Below the pieces are notes generated by a model that had not been told where the DNA came from, did not search any database, and saw only the letters and a list, made by a program, of their open reading frames with translations. Shown piece by piece: positions 48,372-59,212 of a DNA stretch of 64,000 nucleotides; the first letter of the stretch is position 1, and every line of letters starts with the position of its first letter. The position numbers and the translations under genes are program-made. Origin of the DNA: Punica granatum (lineage: Eukaryota; Streptophyta; Magnoliopsida; Myrtales; Lythraceae); NCBI RefSeq assembly GCF_007655135.1, contig NC_045128.1, positions 6,510,001 to 6,574,000 of the forward strand, in the 5' to 3' direction.

Positions 48372-50135
48372 CTAGGCAGTCTCCGGCCGCTTCTCCGTAC
48401 TGTTCTTGGCTTTCTCGGCTTCCAGCTTCTTGGCCACGGACTTCCAGCGGTGGTAGTTCCCGAACAGGACTTCCATGTCCTCGAGGGTCCGGCCACGTGT
48501 CTCGGGCAGCATCACGTAGAAGAACACCCAAGAGATGGCTGCGACCGCCGCGAAGAGGAAGAAGGCCCCGCTGATGGTGATGGCCTTGTAAAGAGAGATG
48601 AATGTCATCGAGATGATACCGCTCATCAACCGGTTCATCCCGACCCCGATGGATGCACCCTGAGCTCGGAGCCTTAGCGGGAATATCTCTGAGCTGTAGA
48701 CCCAGGCGATGGGACCCAGCCCCATCGAGAACGTCCCCACAAAGGCAAGCACCATGGCAATGCACAAGACGAGGGCCCACATCACCTGCTCCCCGCCGGC
48801 CCGATTGACCACCTCCAGCGCACACGCCAGGGTCACCAATGAAATGACCATGCCGCCTACACTGGTGAGGAGAATCGCCCGCCGCCCGAGTTTGTCGAGA
48901 TAGAAGGTCGAGATCAAGATGCAGATAGTCTTGGAGAATCCGACCGCCACTGTGGCAAGCAGCAATTGGTCGGATGTCTTGAGCCCGGCCTTCTCGAAGA
49001 TACGTGGACTGTACACGACGACCGTGTCGACCCCTGACGCCTGCTGGAAGAACTGGATACCCACAGCCGCGATCAAAACGTGGCGAACAGCTGGCGTTGG
49101 GTGGAGGAGCAACTCCTTCCACACGCCAGACCCACTGCTCTCCTTCTTCACTACCTGCACGACGTCGTCATTGCTCTCAGGGGGGATCCCGGCGGCTTCC
49201 TTGATGTCGGCGAGCCTTTCCTCGGCCTCCTGGTTCGAGTCTGAAGTCCTGTAAAGTACCTTCCTGGCCTCACCCAAGCGGCCCTGCATGACTAGCCAAC
49301 GGGGAGATTCAGGCATGGCCATGACGCCAACGGCAAGGATTACTGAAGGGAGGGCCCCAATCCCGAGCATGATTCGCCAGCCCAGGTCCAATCGGAGCTT
49401 CGAGAAGCCATAGTTCGATATATACCCGAGGAGCACACCAGCGTTGATAAATACCTGGAAGTACATAAATCACCATTGATGAATCATAACATATTGATGT
49501 GAAAAAGATATTTCATGTGCATAGTGATTTATATATATTTAATTTATTCTCGTATATCTTAAGAATGGTTAAGAATAATGACAAATGTAATATAGACACA
49601 GGTAAATTGTATAGAACACATATATATATATATATATGTATGACTTCTTAGTAAATGAATTGATATTAAGTGGGCATATCTTTTCCTTTTTCAATTTGAT
49701 TTTCCCGATATAATATTTATGTGTATGTATATATATATATATATATATACACACATGATACGATACCATATATAACTGATATATTGAATAAAATGCTTAT
49801 TGTGGTAAATGGATCGGTGGGTGAAACGTGACATTATTATTTTTTTATTTTAAAACAAAAATTCAAGATTGTAGATTATTCATGATAGCTTTCCAATCTA
49901 ATGAAATCAAGACATATCGTTCAACATGATTCTTTGTATAAAAATAGATGAAATGTCTCCATATCTTCTATACCGTCAAATCCAAGTGATATCAATCAAG
50001 CGCCAATATATTTGTTTGTCATCTTCCTATTACATTTTACCGAGAAAGTCCAAGGGTTCGTTTGACAAAAGAGATAAATATTCAAAATTTAATTCCATTT
50101 ACATTGAACTAGGTAAAAAATAAAATAAGTATGTT

Positions 50136-50180
<45 letters not shown>

Positions 50181-51234
50181 GGGGTTGTAATAATGAGGTT
50201 GAAAAATGATAAAAATTAATAATTGCGTTGTAAAATTGTGAAAAAAGTAATGAATAATATTGAATAGTTGAGAAAATTTAGTATTTGAAAATTGAATTGA
50301 ATAGTAATTAAATAAAAAAATGAAAGAAATGAGTAAAGTAATAATTATAATGTTGAATTGAAGAAAAAGTAAAATAGAGGGCAATGAAATGAAAAATATT
50401 TCCACTCCAAACCAAACGGCTCCTAAGATTGTTGCTTTTGTCCGAACGTCATAATATCAATCGTCATTAATGAAAAGATTATTCCATAATATATTATTTA
50501 TTTCGAATCAAATGAAGTATATGCTAGGTCAGACGTCCTATTCTTAAGTATCAATGAAATGACTGAATTGGAAACTGCATTAAATTCAAAAGGAGAACCC
50601 CCCAAGGAAAAAAAAAAAAAAAAAAAAAAAAAACGAACCTCTGGGAAGGAGGCGAGGAAGCCACGGGAGGAAGCGGGCGCGACTTCGGAGGAGTAGACGG
50701 GGGCAATCATGAGGGCATAACCGGTCCCAATCCCCGCCACTATCCGGCCAACCATGAGTAAGGCGTAGCCATTGGCAAGGCCCATGAGTATGGCACCAGC
50801 GAAGAAGATCGCCCCGGCGATCACAATGGTATACCGTCTGCCCACATAGTCGGAAGTCCTACCGGCCATGGGGGCGCCAATGAGCGAGACGAGGTTGATG
50901 ATTCCATTGAGTACCTCGATCTGTACATCGCTTATCTTCAAGTCCTTCTGGATGTATAATCCCGCGCCACTCATCACACCTCCATCTACATACACGCAAC
51001 CACAAATATTAAATACCAAAACCTAATCAATTTGAAATATAACACGACATATGTAAAAAATGACATCAAAATTTATCGTGGACCAATCTCTTGCATGGAA
51101 CATTACTCACCGTAGCCGATCAAGATCGACGTCATGGAGGCAAGGATGGTGCAAGCAATGGCATACTTATTTCTCTTCGGTGGCTTGCCTTGGCCGCCAT
51201 TACTCCCCGCGACTACAAACTTATTCTCTGCCAT
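48372..51234 (-). CDS. PLT: Polyol/monosaccharide transporter PLT-B (sugar-porter MFS)
   Basis: Three exons join to 517 aa: 51234-51111, 50985-50639 and 49454-48372. The introns of 125 and 1184 bp sit at the same codons and phases as in PLT-A. Signatures are GRTSDYVGRR (83-92), PESPRW (205-210), QQASGVD (294-300), LDKLGRRA (343-350, Ala where PLT-A has Pro) and PETRGR (474-479). Compared with PLT-A, the N-terminus is 11 residues shorter and the cytosolic tail after PETRGR 18 shorter. The start (MAENK) follows a TATA box by about 145 bp. In the family such proteins are proton-coupled carriers of polyols, inositol and hexoses. No stop or frame change is visible, so it is probably functional. 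A 26-bp T-run begins five bases into intron 2. Confidence 0.93.
49455..50053. repeat. PLT-B intron 2, left part with (TA)n tracts
   Basis: Intron sequence with TA-dinucleotide runs near 49617-49637 and 49729-49750. A further run lies at about 50142-50175 inside the neighbouring MITE. Parts resemble PLT-A intron 2 ('gatagctt' and 'caatctaa' blocks near 34081 and 49885). Confidence 0.55.
50054..50427. mobile_element. MITE in PLT-B intron 2
   Basis: The ends are AGGGTTCGTTTGAC-type on the left and CCAAACGGCTCCTAAG on the right. The body, read on the minus strand, matches the element in PLT-A intron 2 (33281-33640). The two copies are in opposite orientation, so they are separate insertions. A (TA)n tract interrupts it near 50142-50175. 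Confidence 0.6.
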
Positions 51235-51378
51235 CTCCAGATGCCGAATGATCAAACAGCACGAGAGGGACAACACATCCGCAGGAGGCAGACAGAGAAA
51301 AAGAGATAGGGGAGGGAAAAGGAGGGTTAATGGCGGATGGTTTTAGGATTGGAATTGGGGGAAGGGGTTTGAGGCCTC

Positions 51379-51384
51379 TTTATA
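51379..51384 (-). promoter_or_regulatory. Probable TATA box of PLT-B
   Basis: The minus strand reads ATTATAAAGAGG around here, with TATAAA exactly at these positions, 145 bp before the ATG. The spacing is close to that in PLT-A (128 bp). Confidence 0.6.
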
Positions 51385-51706
51385 ATGATGGTGGTGAAAC
51401 AGGCTGGGGCTAAGAATGAGCCTGTCTTTTTTATGATAATGACGTTTCTTTCCATATATCTCGGGGCGGTTGTTCTTCTTTTTTTGGTAGTGTTTTGAGG
51501 TCGGAATTTTCTCGGTGGATCGATCGATCTATTTATCTAATTTAACGATAAATTAGATACCTAGGCTCTTCACGTCCGTCCTATCCTAAATAACTAGATA
51601 CCATGGGGCAATTTATCTAATTATCCCATGGTATGGTTCCTACGCCCTCCCTTCCCATCGGATCACCACCTTTTTCTCTCTCAGTCGATCCAACTATTAG
51701 AGAATA

Positions 51707-51740
51707 CTAGACATTGACCTGCGCATTGCTCGAGTTTCTT
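51707..51740 (-). mobile_element. Helitron-like 3' terminus
   Basis: The minus strand reads CGAGCAATGCGCAGG, then GTCAATGTCTAG and T. The hairpin is imperfect. It lies about 320 bp upstream of the PLT-B TATA box. Confidence 0.4.
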
Positions 51741-52191
51741 ATATATTTTTTTTGTATAATTAAGTTTATTTATACATATATATTTGTATTTGTATTGAAA
51801 TTGGTATTCAATGTACAATGGTGTAATTCTATCAATACAAAAGTTAAATTCAATATCCACCCAAAAAAAAGGATAGGTACAATCAAAATAATTTATTTCA
51901 TTAATTAAGTTAATATATATATTCATATTAAAATTGGCATTCAATATACAACGTTGTAATTCTACTAATTTGACTGTTAAATTCAATTAAAATAATTTTT
52001 TCCATTTGATGAAATTTATGTATATGTAATTTTTGTGGTAGTTATTGTACAGCATTACAATTCTAGCAATTCGAATGTCTTGCATGTTTTATTTTCCCAT
52101 TCAATTAAGTATATATATATATATATGTAATTTTTGGCAAGTGTCTTTTTTTCCTTTAAGATTTGCATGCGTTTCCGTCTCCGTTTAACTA

Positions 52192-52228
<37 letters not shown>

Positions 52229-53083
52229 TTTTTTTGACGTGTTTTTTTTTCAAATTAGGACACGTTTCTTTTTTCGTTTAATTAAGTTTATGTATGTATG
52301 AAATTTTTTTTAACTATGCATTTAAGATACTTCGATACATGACAATATTTGGTTGGTTAAATCCACATGGGAACTTGGCGGTGCTTGGCAACACATGATG
52401 GAAGTTGGAGAGTCCAACGATTACACATGACGCGATACGGTTAACTTTCACGGGCATTATATATTGATTTAGGGGATTTAGAATATGATTTTATTTTGAA
52501 AATTCAATTTTAAAAATAAAACCATAATATGATAAAGTTCTAAATTACCTACCGAAAAAGAACAAATTCTGTTCTAAATTTCCTAAATATCCTTTAATGC
52601 CAATGGCATACTTTTGGTCTTATCCACCTCGGATCCAATTGGAGAGACGAGGATAAAATCATATAATATTTGCTCACAGGGTAACAAAAGTATTAAAGAA
52701 AATAATTATTTCCTTAATGGGAAGAAATTGGATCCCTCATGACCAATTATTCTTTTTCAAAAATTAATATTTAATCCATTGGAAATTAAAAGTAGCCAAA
52801 AGCATTAATTTGTACAGATATTGTACATATTTATTCTATTAGTAGTATAATGGCTCGAGATTTTCTCCTTCTTTTGTAAATTACGTCCATGCGACCGCTT
52901 GGTGTATGTATCCACAAACGATAATCCGAGTTGATTATCTTCACAGAGATATTCAATTATCTAAAACAATCATTTTGTATAAATATATATATATATATAT
53001 ATTTTACATATTTGTCGATCTTTCGATAACTCTTCCTACTTTCCACTAAAATTCTTCACAAGATCTTTCTCCTCTCTTCCCCT
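51741..53083. other. AT-rich spacer upstream of PLT-B
   Basis: No gene recognised. (TA)n runs lie near 52110-52124, 52195-52222 and 52983-53001. 'aagttta' plus TA-rich blocks recur imperfectly between 51760 and 52300. Confidence 0.5.
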
Positions 53084-53110
53084 CCCCCCCCCCCCCCCCC
53101 CCCCCCCCCC
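53084..53110 (+). repeat. C27 homopolymer
   Basis: Twenty-seven consecutive C residues after a CT-rich lead-in (53062-53083). This is the second long G/C homopolymer of the window. Confidence 0.8.
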
Positions 53111-53348
53111 AAAACAAAAAAATCTCCTTCCATGTATGACCTTCAAAGGAATCTGAAAGGATATGCACACCTATTTATTTTCAAATTAAGGTAACGAGGT
53201 TTGACTTCATTCTTCTCCAAAAATCAAGGTTTTAGTTCATTACCAAAGTAAGTTATAAGTGCGACCAGAAAAGAACGCATTGAATGTCTTAATTAGCTAA
53301 CTGTAAAAAAAAAATTATCTATATTTTTTATCTTATGTTATATTATTA

Positions 53349-53380
53349 CTGGTCTTCTATCAAGTGCGTTGCACGGGTTC
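53349..53380 (-). mobile_element. Weak Helitron-like 3' terminus
   Basis: The minus strand reads CCCGTGCAACGCACTTG, a clear hairpin, then ATAGAAGACCAG and T. The terminal CCAG differs from the expected CTRR, so the call is tentative. Confidence 0.3.
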
Positions 53381-53689
53381 ATTATTGCATACGTGTATTA
53401 TCATCTTTACGGGAATTACTCATATTTTTAAAAAATTATCTCTTATTAATAAAAATAATGATTAATTTGAATTCCAAACAATAATTTTGAATAACATTAG
53501 ACTAAGTATAAATAATTCAATAATAATGTTGCAACTAATTGTCTTATTCTTTTAAAATTACATTAATAATAAATTAATTGTTTCTTTTAGCGTGCTATCT
53601 ATTATATACACCCTATCGTTATCACAAAATTATAAAATTTATTTACCAAATTGTGTTGTGTTAGCGATTTGATAAGTTTAGGAGCCTTG

Positions 53690-54830
53690 TAAGAATAGAC
53701 CCTTCTTATTCCTCGTGGCCCCAGAACTAATTTGAAAAAATCGTTTATCGCTGCTGTCGCCACTATCTCTCTCAATCACTCGCGGCCCTGAAACGCTAGC
53801 CTTGGCCCAGCTTCGACGATTTCACTGCATTAGCCCCAGCACATAGCGTTGCCGCTGCCATGGGCTCCTTGCCGCAGAGCCAGCATTGACGCTGCTGTCT
53901 CTCGAGGTCAATATATGCTTCATATTCTTAATGATTAAACGTTAAATTTGATTGTTGGCCTTCTCTTATAATGGTCTTTCTCCTGTTTCTTCAATTGCAG
54001 AGATAATTGTTAATTCAATCGGTCATATACGTGCCCCAGCCTCGACGGTACTTCTCGGGATCGGGAAGATGAACTTGAGTCACCGAGCTTGAAGAACAGG
54101 TCAGTCACTCCCTCTCTCTCTTTGTCCTCCCCCCCACAATGGGAAATGTGGGCTGTTGTGGGCTGTTAGCATAATGGAACTTGACCCCGTCTCCCGCATA
54201 TTTTCGGATAATAATTCATGTTGGGTTGCTTTCAGTATACGATTTGTATATGTGTCTTATAGATAATAGCAGTCTTTGATTGTTAAATTTGATTCTCATT
54301 GAATGATGTATATGCTTTGTCTACACATCCTTCACTATATGTTTTCAGATAATAATTCCTGTTTGACTGTGCCAGCTTCGATAACCGCTCCAGTCTCAAA
54401 GAACAGTGTTAGCTCTGTTTCATCGGTTTATTGATTTGATTGGTCGCGGGTAAGAACAGTGTGGCTATGATTCTATCATTTATTTGATAGAATTTCGTAA
54501 TCTAACTTTGCTACGCAATGAGATGTAACAGGTTTTGGTGAATTTGACATTTAGAAGTGCTGATTGCAGGGAAATTGTTAACAAAATTCCTTTACCAATT
54601 CATCCAAAAAAAATCATTTACTAGGCAAAAGTCAACAAAGTTCAGTGAACCCAGAAGTTTCAAATGGACGTGCGTAAGGAAAGAGTTGAATGAGGGGGCT
54701 TCGAAACATGTATTTTATATATATATATATATATATATGTATGGTGTTACGTTCCTTTTGTTCTGATTGAAATTATGGGCAGTGGGGGAAATGAGATGGA
54801 GTCCGTGAAATCACGTTCTCATTGAACTTG
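53690..54830 (+). other. Degenerate, possibly transcribed non-coding region
   Basis: GC-richer sequence at about 53700-53920 is followed by acceptor-like tracts ('gtttcttcaattgcag' near 53984). A 'cttgaagaacag' block (54089) recurs as 'cttgaggaacag' (near 56251). No long frame or known domain is seen. It could be an old gene or non-coding RNA locus, and I cannot decide. Confidence 0.3.
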
Positions 54831-55975
54831 CGACAAGTTTTGTTCTTGGTTTTAGTATTAAAAAATATAATATAACGTTGATAGATTTTCTTAAATCTAT
54901 TTCAACGTCTTTTTTTGCATGAGATATCCCAACGTTACTATTTTGACCGGAAAAGCTTCTTGACATAATTTTTCGGGGATGTAAAAGAATTATGATCATG
55001 CCCTTGAGGTGTATCTTTTCCCTTTGCTTTGCAGATCAGAATTCAGAAATAGGTGTTACGTACTAGCCTGGAGAGAAGAAAACGATACACATATGTGGTT
55101 AGGCATTCTTGTGTCTTTTGTGATCTTGATCAGTCTCTTCGAAATACTCATTAGAGACACGATACACGACACCACTGAATATTGGGTTTTCTATTATCTC
55201 CACTATCACTGCAACTTTTGACTAGTTTTCTTCTCAGAGGAGATATTGGGGATGTTTTAGTATATTAAGAAGTAATCATGGATGAAAATACTGCAAAATT
55301 TTTTGACTGGAAAATTTTCTTGATAAAATTTTTCAGGGATGTCAAAGAATTCTGATCATGCCCTTAATTGTATCTTTTCCCTTTCCTTTGCAGGTCAGAA
55401 CATGGAAATCGACGATAGCTACAAGTTTGGAAGGAAGAAAACGACACTCATTCGGGAAATAATCCCCATTTGGTCGGTCATATTAGCATCACTTGAGATC
55501 TTAATTAGTCTCGTCGAACTCTCCAACCTTTTGTGATCTTCATCAGGGTCCTCAGAATACTTACAAGAGAGACATGGTATACGGCCCCCACTGAAATTGG
55601 GTTTTCCATTATCTTGAATAACACTGCAACTTGCGACAAGTTTTTTTTTCTTTGGGTTCGTATTAAGAAGTAATCGTGAATATAAATGATGCAAAAAAAT
55701 TTCGGCTGGATAAACATATTGATAAAAGTTTTGGGGACATAAAAGGACTCGAAAATAGATGTTAGGTACGAGTTTGGTGAGAATAAAACAACATTCGGCG
55801 AAGAAATAATCTCCATTTGGTTGGGCATTTTTGTGTCTCTTCTGATCTTAATTAGTCTCCTCGAACTTCGGAACTTTTTGCGATCTTGATCAATCTCCTC
55901 ATAATACGTACTAGAGACACAGTATATGGCCCACTGAATATCGGGGTTTCCAGTATTTCAAATTAGTTACAAATA
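54830..55975 (+). repeat. Imperfect tandem triplication (units of about 350-420 bp)
   Basis: Three successive units share 'gatcttgatcag', 'ctgaatattgggttt' and 'cactgcaac'-type blocks, anchored near 55120, 55536 and 55883. Units 1 and 2 also share 'ctttgcag(a/g)tcagaa', a pattern like a 3' splice site, near 55030 and 55390. Unit 2 holds the longest frame (about 65 aa). No protein family was recognised. Confidence 0.6.
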
Positions 55976-56418
55976 GAGGGAATGTAACGTGCTTGCACAT
56001 TTACGTGCGGGCATATGTGCAAACAGTTGCATATATGCTCGCACATTATTGAGGCCTTACTTTTTTACAATTATTTTTTAAGGAAATATTAAAAATCAAA
56101 GTACTTTGTACATAAAATTAGCAAGTAATATTTATTTCTATTTATTGCTACTTATAATGCTGGGAAATGAAAATTCGATCAATCGGAGACTCCCATAATA
56201 AACCAAAAAAATAAAAAATAAAACAAGTGAAAAGAGAACTTGAGTGGCCGAACTTGAGGAACAGTAGTCATTCTCTCTCTCTATGAAAATTATTGGCTGG
56301 TCTCATATGTTTGGTTGGATCGCTGCTAGAAATGGCTGTCTAACATGTTGTATGGACATTAACTTTTTAGGCAGAATGTAGCTAAAATGTAACTCTTGCT
56401 GCTACTAAATACAGAAAT

Positions 56419-56947
56419 TGTTGAGGAGTAAATGAGATAAATCCCACGTCGGAAAAGAAAAGGAAAATCCATGGGTTAATATATGGCTTGAGTACCACCA
56501 CTTATCAGCTTGAGCTTTTAAGTGGATATGGGCCCGAGCCCGTATAAGCCAAATGGAAATTTAATATGGTATCAGAGCGGGTTATGCTTCCGCATGCCTA
56601 CGCGCGTATGCGCATGGACTCACACCACGCCAGGCCCAGTATGTCCGAGTGCAGCCAAGAGTGCGCCTCGTGTTAGTGTCCCCCCTCGCCCGAGCACGGA
56701 AGATGAGCCCGGCTCGAGGTCAATTGTTGAGGGCGGGTATTTAAGGGCACGTAATAACGTGTAGGCAGAAATAGACCACACATTGCACGTGAGGGCGGGT
56801 GTTGAGGAGTAAATGGGATAAATCCCACGTCGGAAAAGAAAAGGAAAATCCATGGGTTAATATATGTCTTGAGTACCACCACTTATCAGCTTGAGCTTTT
56901 AAGTGGATATGGGTCCGAGCCCGTATAAGGCAAATGGAAATTTAATA
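56419..56947 (+). mobile_element. Complete TRIM retrotransposon, family 1
   Basis: Two 148-bp LTRs (56419-56566 and 56800-56947), nearly identical, start TGTTGAGGAGTAAATG and end AAATTTAATA. Immediately after LTR1 comes TGGTATCAGAGC, the tRNA-Met primer-binding site. Just before LTR2 is a purine-rich tract (GTGAGGGCGGG). A perfect 5-bp duplication, GAAAT, flanks the whole (56414-56418 and 56948-56952). The 233-bp interior is non-coding. This is a textbook terminal-repeat retrotransposon in miniature, mobilised in trans. Confidence 0.93.
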
Positions 56948-56952
56948 GAAAT

Positions 56953-57515
56953 CATTCTACATTTCGTATATCAATAAATGAAATACATATTTCATTTTCA
57001 TAGAATAGAACTGTTAATATGAAAAAATTACATTTTAATTTTTTAAAAAATACTAATATAGAAATAATAAATCAATACTCCCAATCAATATTACATTTAC
57101 TAATACATAATATTGCATATAAACCACAAGCAAGATATATCATATTACAAAAAAATTGCTATTATTTATTTACGAGAATAACAACCAAAAAATAATCGAG
57201 AGAAGTTGGCTCCTCGAACTCGAGCAATAAGAGGTGTCAATTCATTCGATAATAGATTGATCCAATGTCTCTTCAGCCTTCACTTCTTTCGATTTTTTTC
57301 CCTCTGTTTTTCAATTTCCTCTTCATTAATGGGCCGAAATCAAAAACCCAAAAACTCCTTTTCTAATGTCGATAATTCCTACCCCATCTCTGTCTCTTTC
57401 AAAAGTTCTCATTTTTCTCTCTGGGTGTATTTTCATTTTTCGAGGCTTTGCTGATCTCGATTGGCATATAGTCGAAGCTTTCTTGATGGACAAAGCTTAC
57501 TCCGTTAGGGGAATG
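56953..57515. other. Spacer between two TRIMs
   Basis: AT-rich at first. From 57206 there is an 82-aa plus-strand frame, rich in Phe and Ser, without a recognised domain. Confidence 0.35.
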
Positions 57516-58065
57516 TGTTGGGACGGTTTCTCTCCTATATGGAGAATGGTAAGTGTAACTGTTAGAGATAGTCCCACATGAAAAAATTAAGAGAAAATCC
57601 ATAGATTTATATGAGATAATGGTTTAGCAACCCATTGGCTTAAACTTTTGGGTTGCGGATGGGTCCGAGTCCGAAGTAGGCATGTGAATTTTTCCTAACA
57701 AGTGGTATCAGAGCCCAAGTAACAATCCTGAGGAAGTGCACACGTTATGCGTGGAAATCCACACCACACCAAGGTCCGAGTGTGGAACTCGTGGCTAATG
57801 AAGGGCCTAACAATTGGTATCCGAGTCCGGAAGTGGAAGCCCGGCTTGAAGTCCTCCACATAGTCAAGAAGGGGAAGAATTGTTGGGACGGTTTTTCTTC
57901 TGTATGGAGAATGGTGAGTGTAGGTGTTGGAGATAGTCCCACGTGGAAAAGTTAAGAGGAAATCCATAGGTTTATATGAAACTATGGTCTAGCAACCCAT
58001 TGATTTAAACTTTTGGATTGCGGATGGGTCCGAGTCCGAAGTAGGCCTATGGATTTTTCCTAACA
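57516..58065 (+). mobile_element. Complete TRIM retrotransposon, family 2
   Basis: LTRs of 185 bp each (57516-57700 and 57881-58065) start TGTTGGGACGG and end TTTTTCCTAACA. TGGTATCAGAGC follows LTR1 by two bases, and a purine-rich GAAGGGGAAGAA precedes LTR2. A perfect 5-bp duplication, GAATG, flanks it (57511-57515 and 58066-58070). The LTRs differ at a number of sites, so it is older than TRIM family 1, and its sequence is unrelated outside the primer site and the 'ggtccgag' motif. Confidence 0.92.
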
Positions 58066-58070
58066 GAATG

Positions 58071-58980
58071 GAATGTTGACATGGATCAATAACCGGCTTC
58101 AGCTCAATAAAAGGCGAGCCTCTTTTTTTCCAAACCCTTGACACCATGTTGGCATGTAATTTATAAGTCCGATATTTTCTCAAACCCTCGACACCATGGT
58201 GTTTCTATATGCGTGGACCGAGTTTGAGCTGTCCGAGCCGTAATTTATTCTGTCCTTCCCACTTTTGATGTTTCGTTTCTATTACGAATATATTTTGTGT
58301 TTCCTTGTTGATTACATAATACTTAATTTAATAAATAATGATTTTTCAAATTTTGCAAATAAAATGAATATTTTTTATACGTTATTTATATAACAAAAAA
58401 ATTTTTGAAACTCTTTTAGAAGATCTTATTATCTATATAATATTTGATAATCTCGTATCTTTTGTTTAAGATAAAAATTTATATCTAAACACATAATATT
58501 GATATTAAAATATGTGTATAATAATAGATATCTATATAATATACATATATTAATATATATTTCTTCTGATAATATGTATAATGACGCGACTATCATTAAT
58601 ATGGGCTTTCACCGAATTTTTGAATTTGTAAAATAGAATTAATTTTTATATTAGATTTTAAATGGAAACTTTTTCATTGAGAAGATTTTATCATCTACAT
58701 AATATTTGATAACCTTGAATTTTAATTTTAGATAAAATTAATATCTAATCATATCGATATTAACATTAAAATAAATAGGTATATTTATACATATGATATA
58801 ACTACTATATATGTTTATTTTCTTTATTTGTGGAATTTAATTAACGCCAATCATATACATACATATATATATATATATATAATATATTTTTATTAATTGT
58901 AAAATACGATTTATAATATTTTGAAAGGAGCATATGATATATAATAAAATTGACAAAAAGAAAATATACATCACATTCTA
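58071..58980. other. AT-rich spacer
   Basis: No gene recognised. Two diverged blocks, 'agatcttattatctatata' near 58420 and 'agattttatcatctacat' near 58682, suggest an old internal duplication. Confidence 0.45.
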
Positions 58981-59010
58981 TCCCGTGCAATGCATGACCT
59001 TCGTAATTAG
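58981..59010 (+). mobile_element. Helitron-like 3' terminus
   Basis: TCCCGTGCAATGCATGACC is followed by TTCGTAATTAG and T. The hairpin stem is imperfect. TTAG departs by one base from the CTAG consensus. Confidence 0.35.
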
Positions 59011-59178
59011 TTTAAAATAAAAATGAGGAGTGGAAGGATGGTATTCTCTACTTAATATTTTTCTCGCCTATCTCTTTCCTCCAATGTGTCAACCTTTGCT
59101 TATTTTACTCTCTCCTCATAACATCTGTTCCACGTTCTATCACATTACTTTTGTTTCTTTTTCGAATTTTATCTACAA

Positions 59179-59212
59179 CTAGATGGAAGGTCCGTACAAT
59201 GCATGGGATAGA
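59179..59212 (-). mobile_element. Helitron-like 3' terminus
   Basis: The minus strand reads CCCATGCATTGTACGGACC, then TTCCATCTAG and T. It faces the end at 58981-59010, so two Helitron-like 3' ends converge here. Confidence 0.45.
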
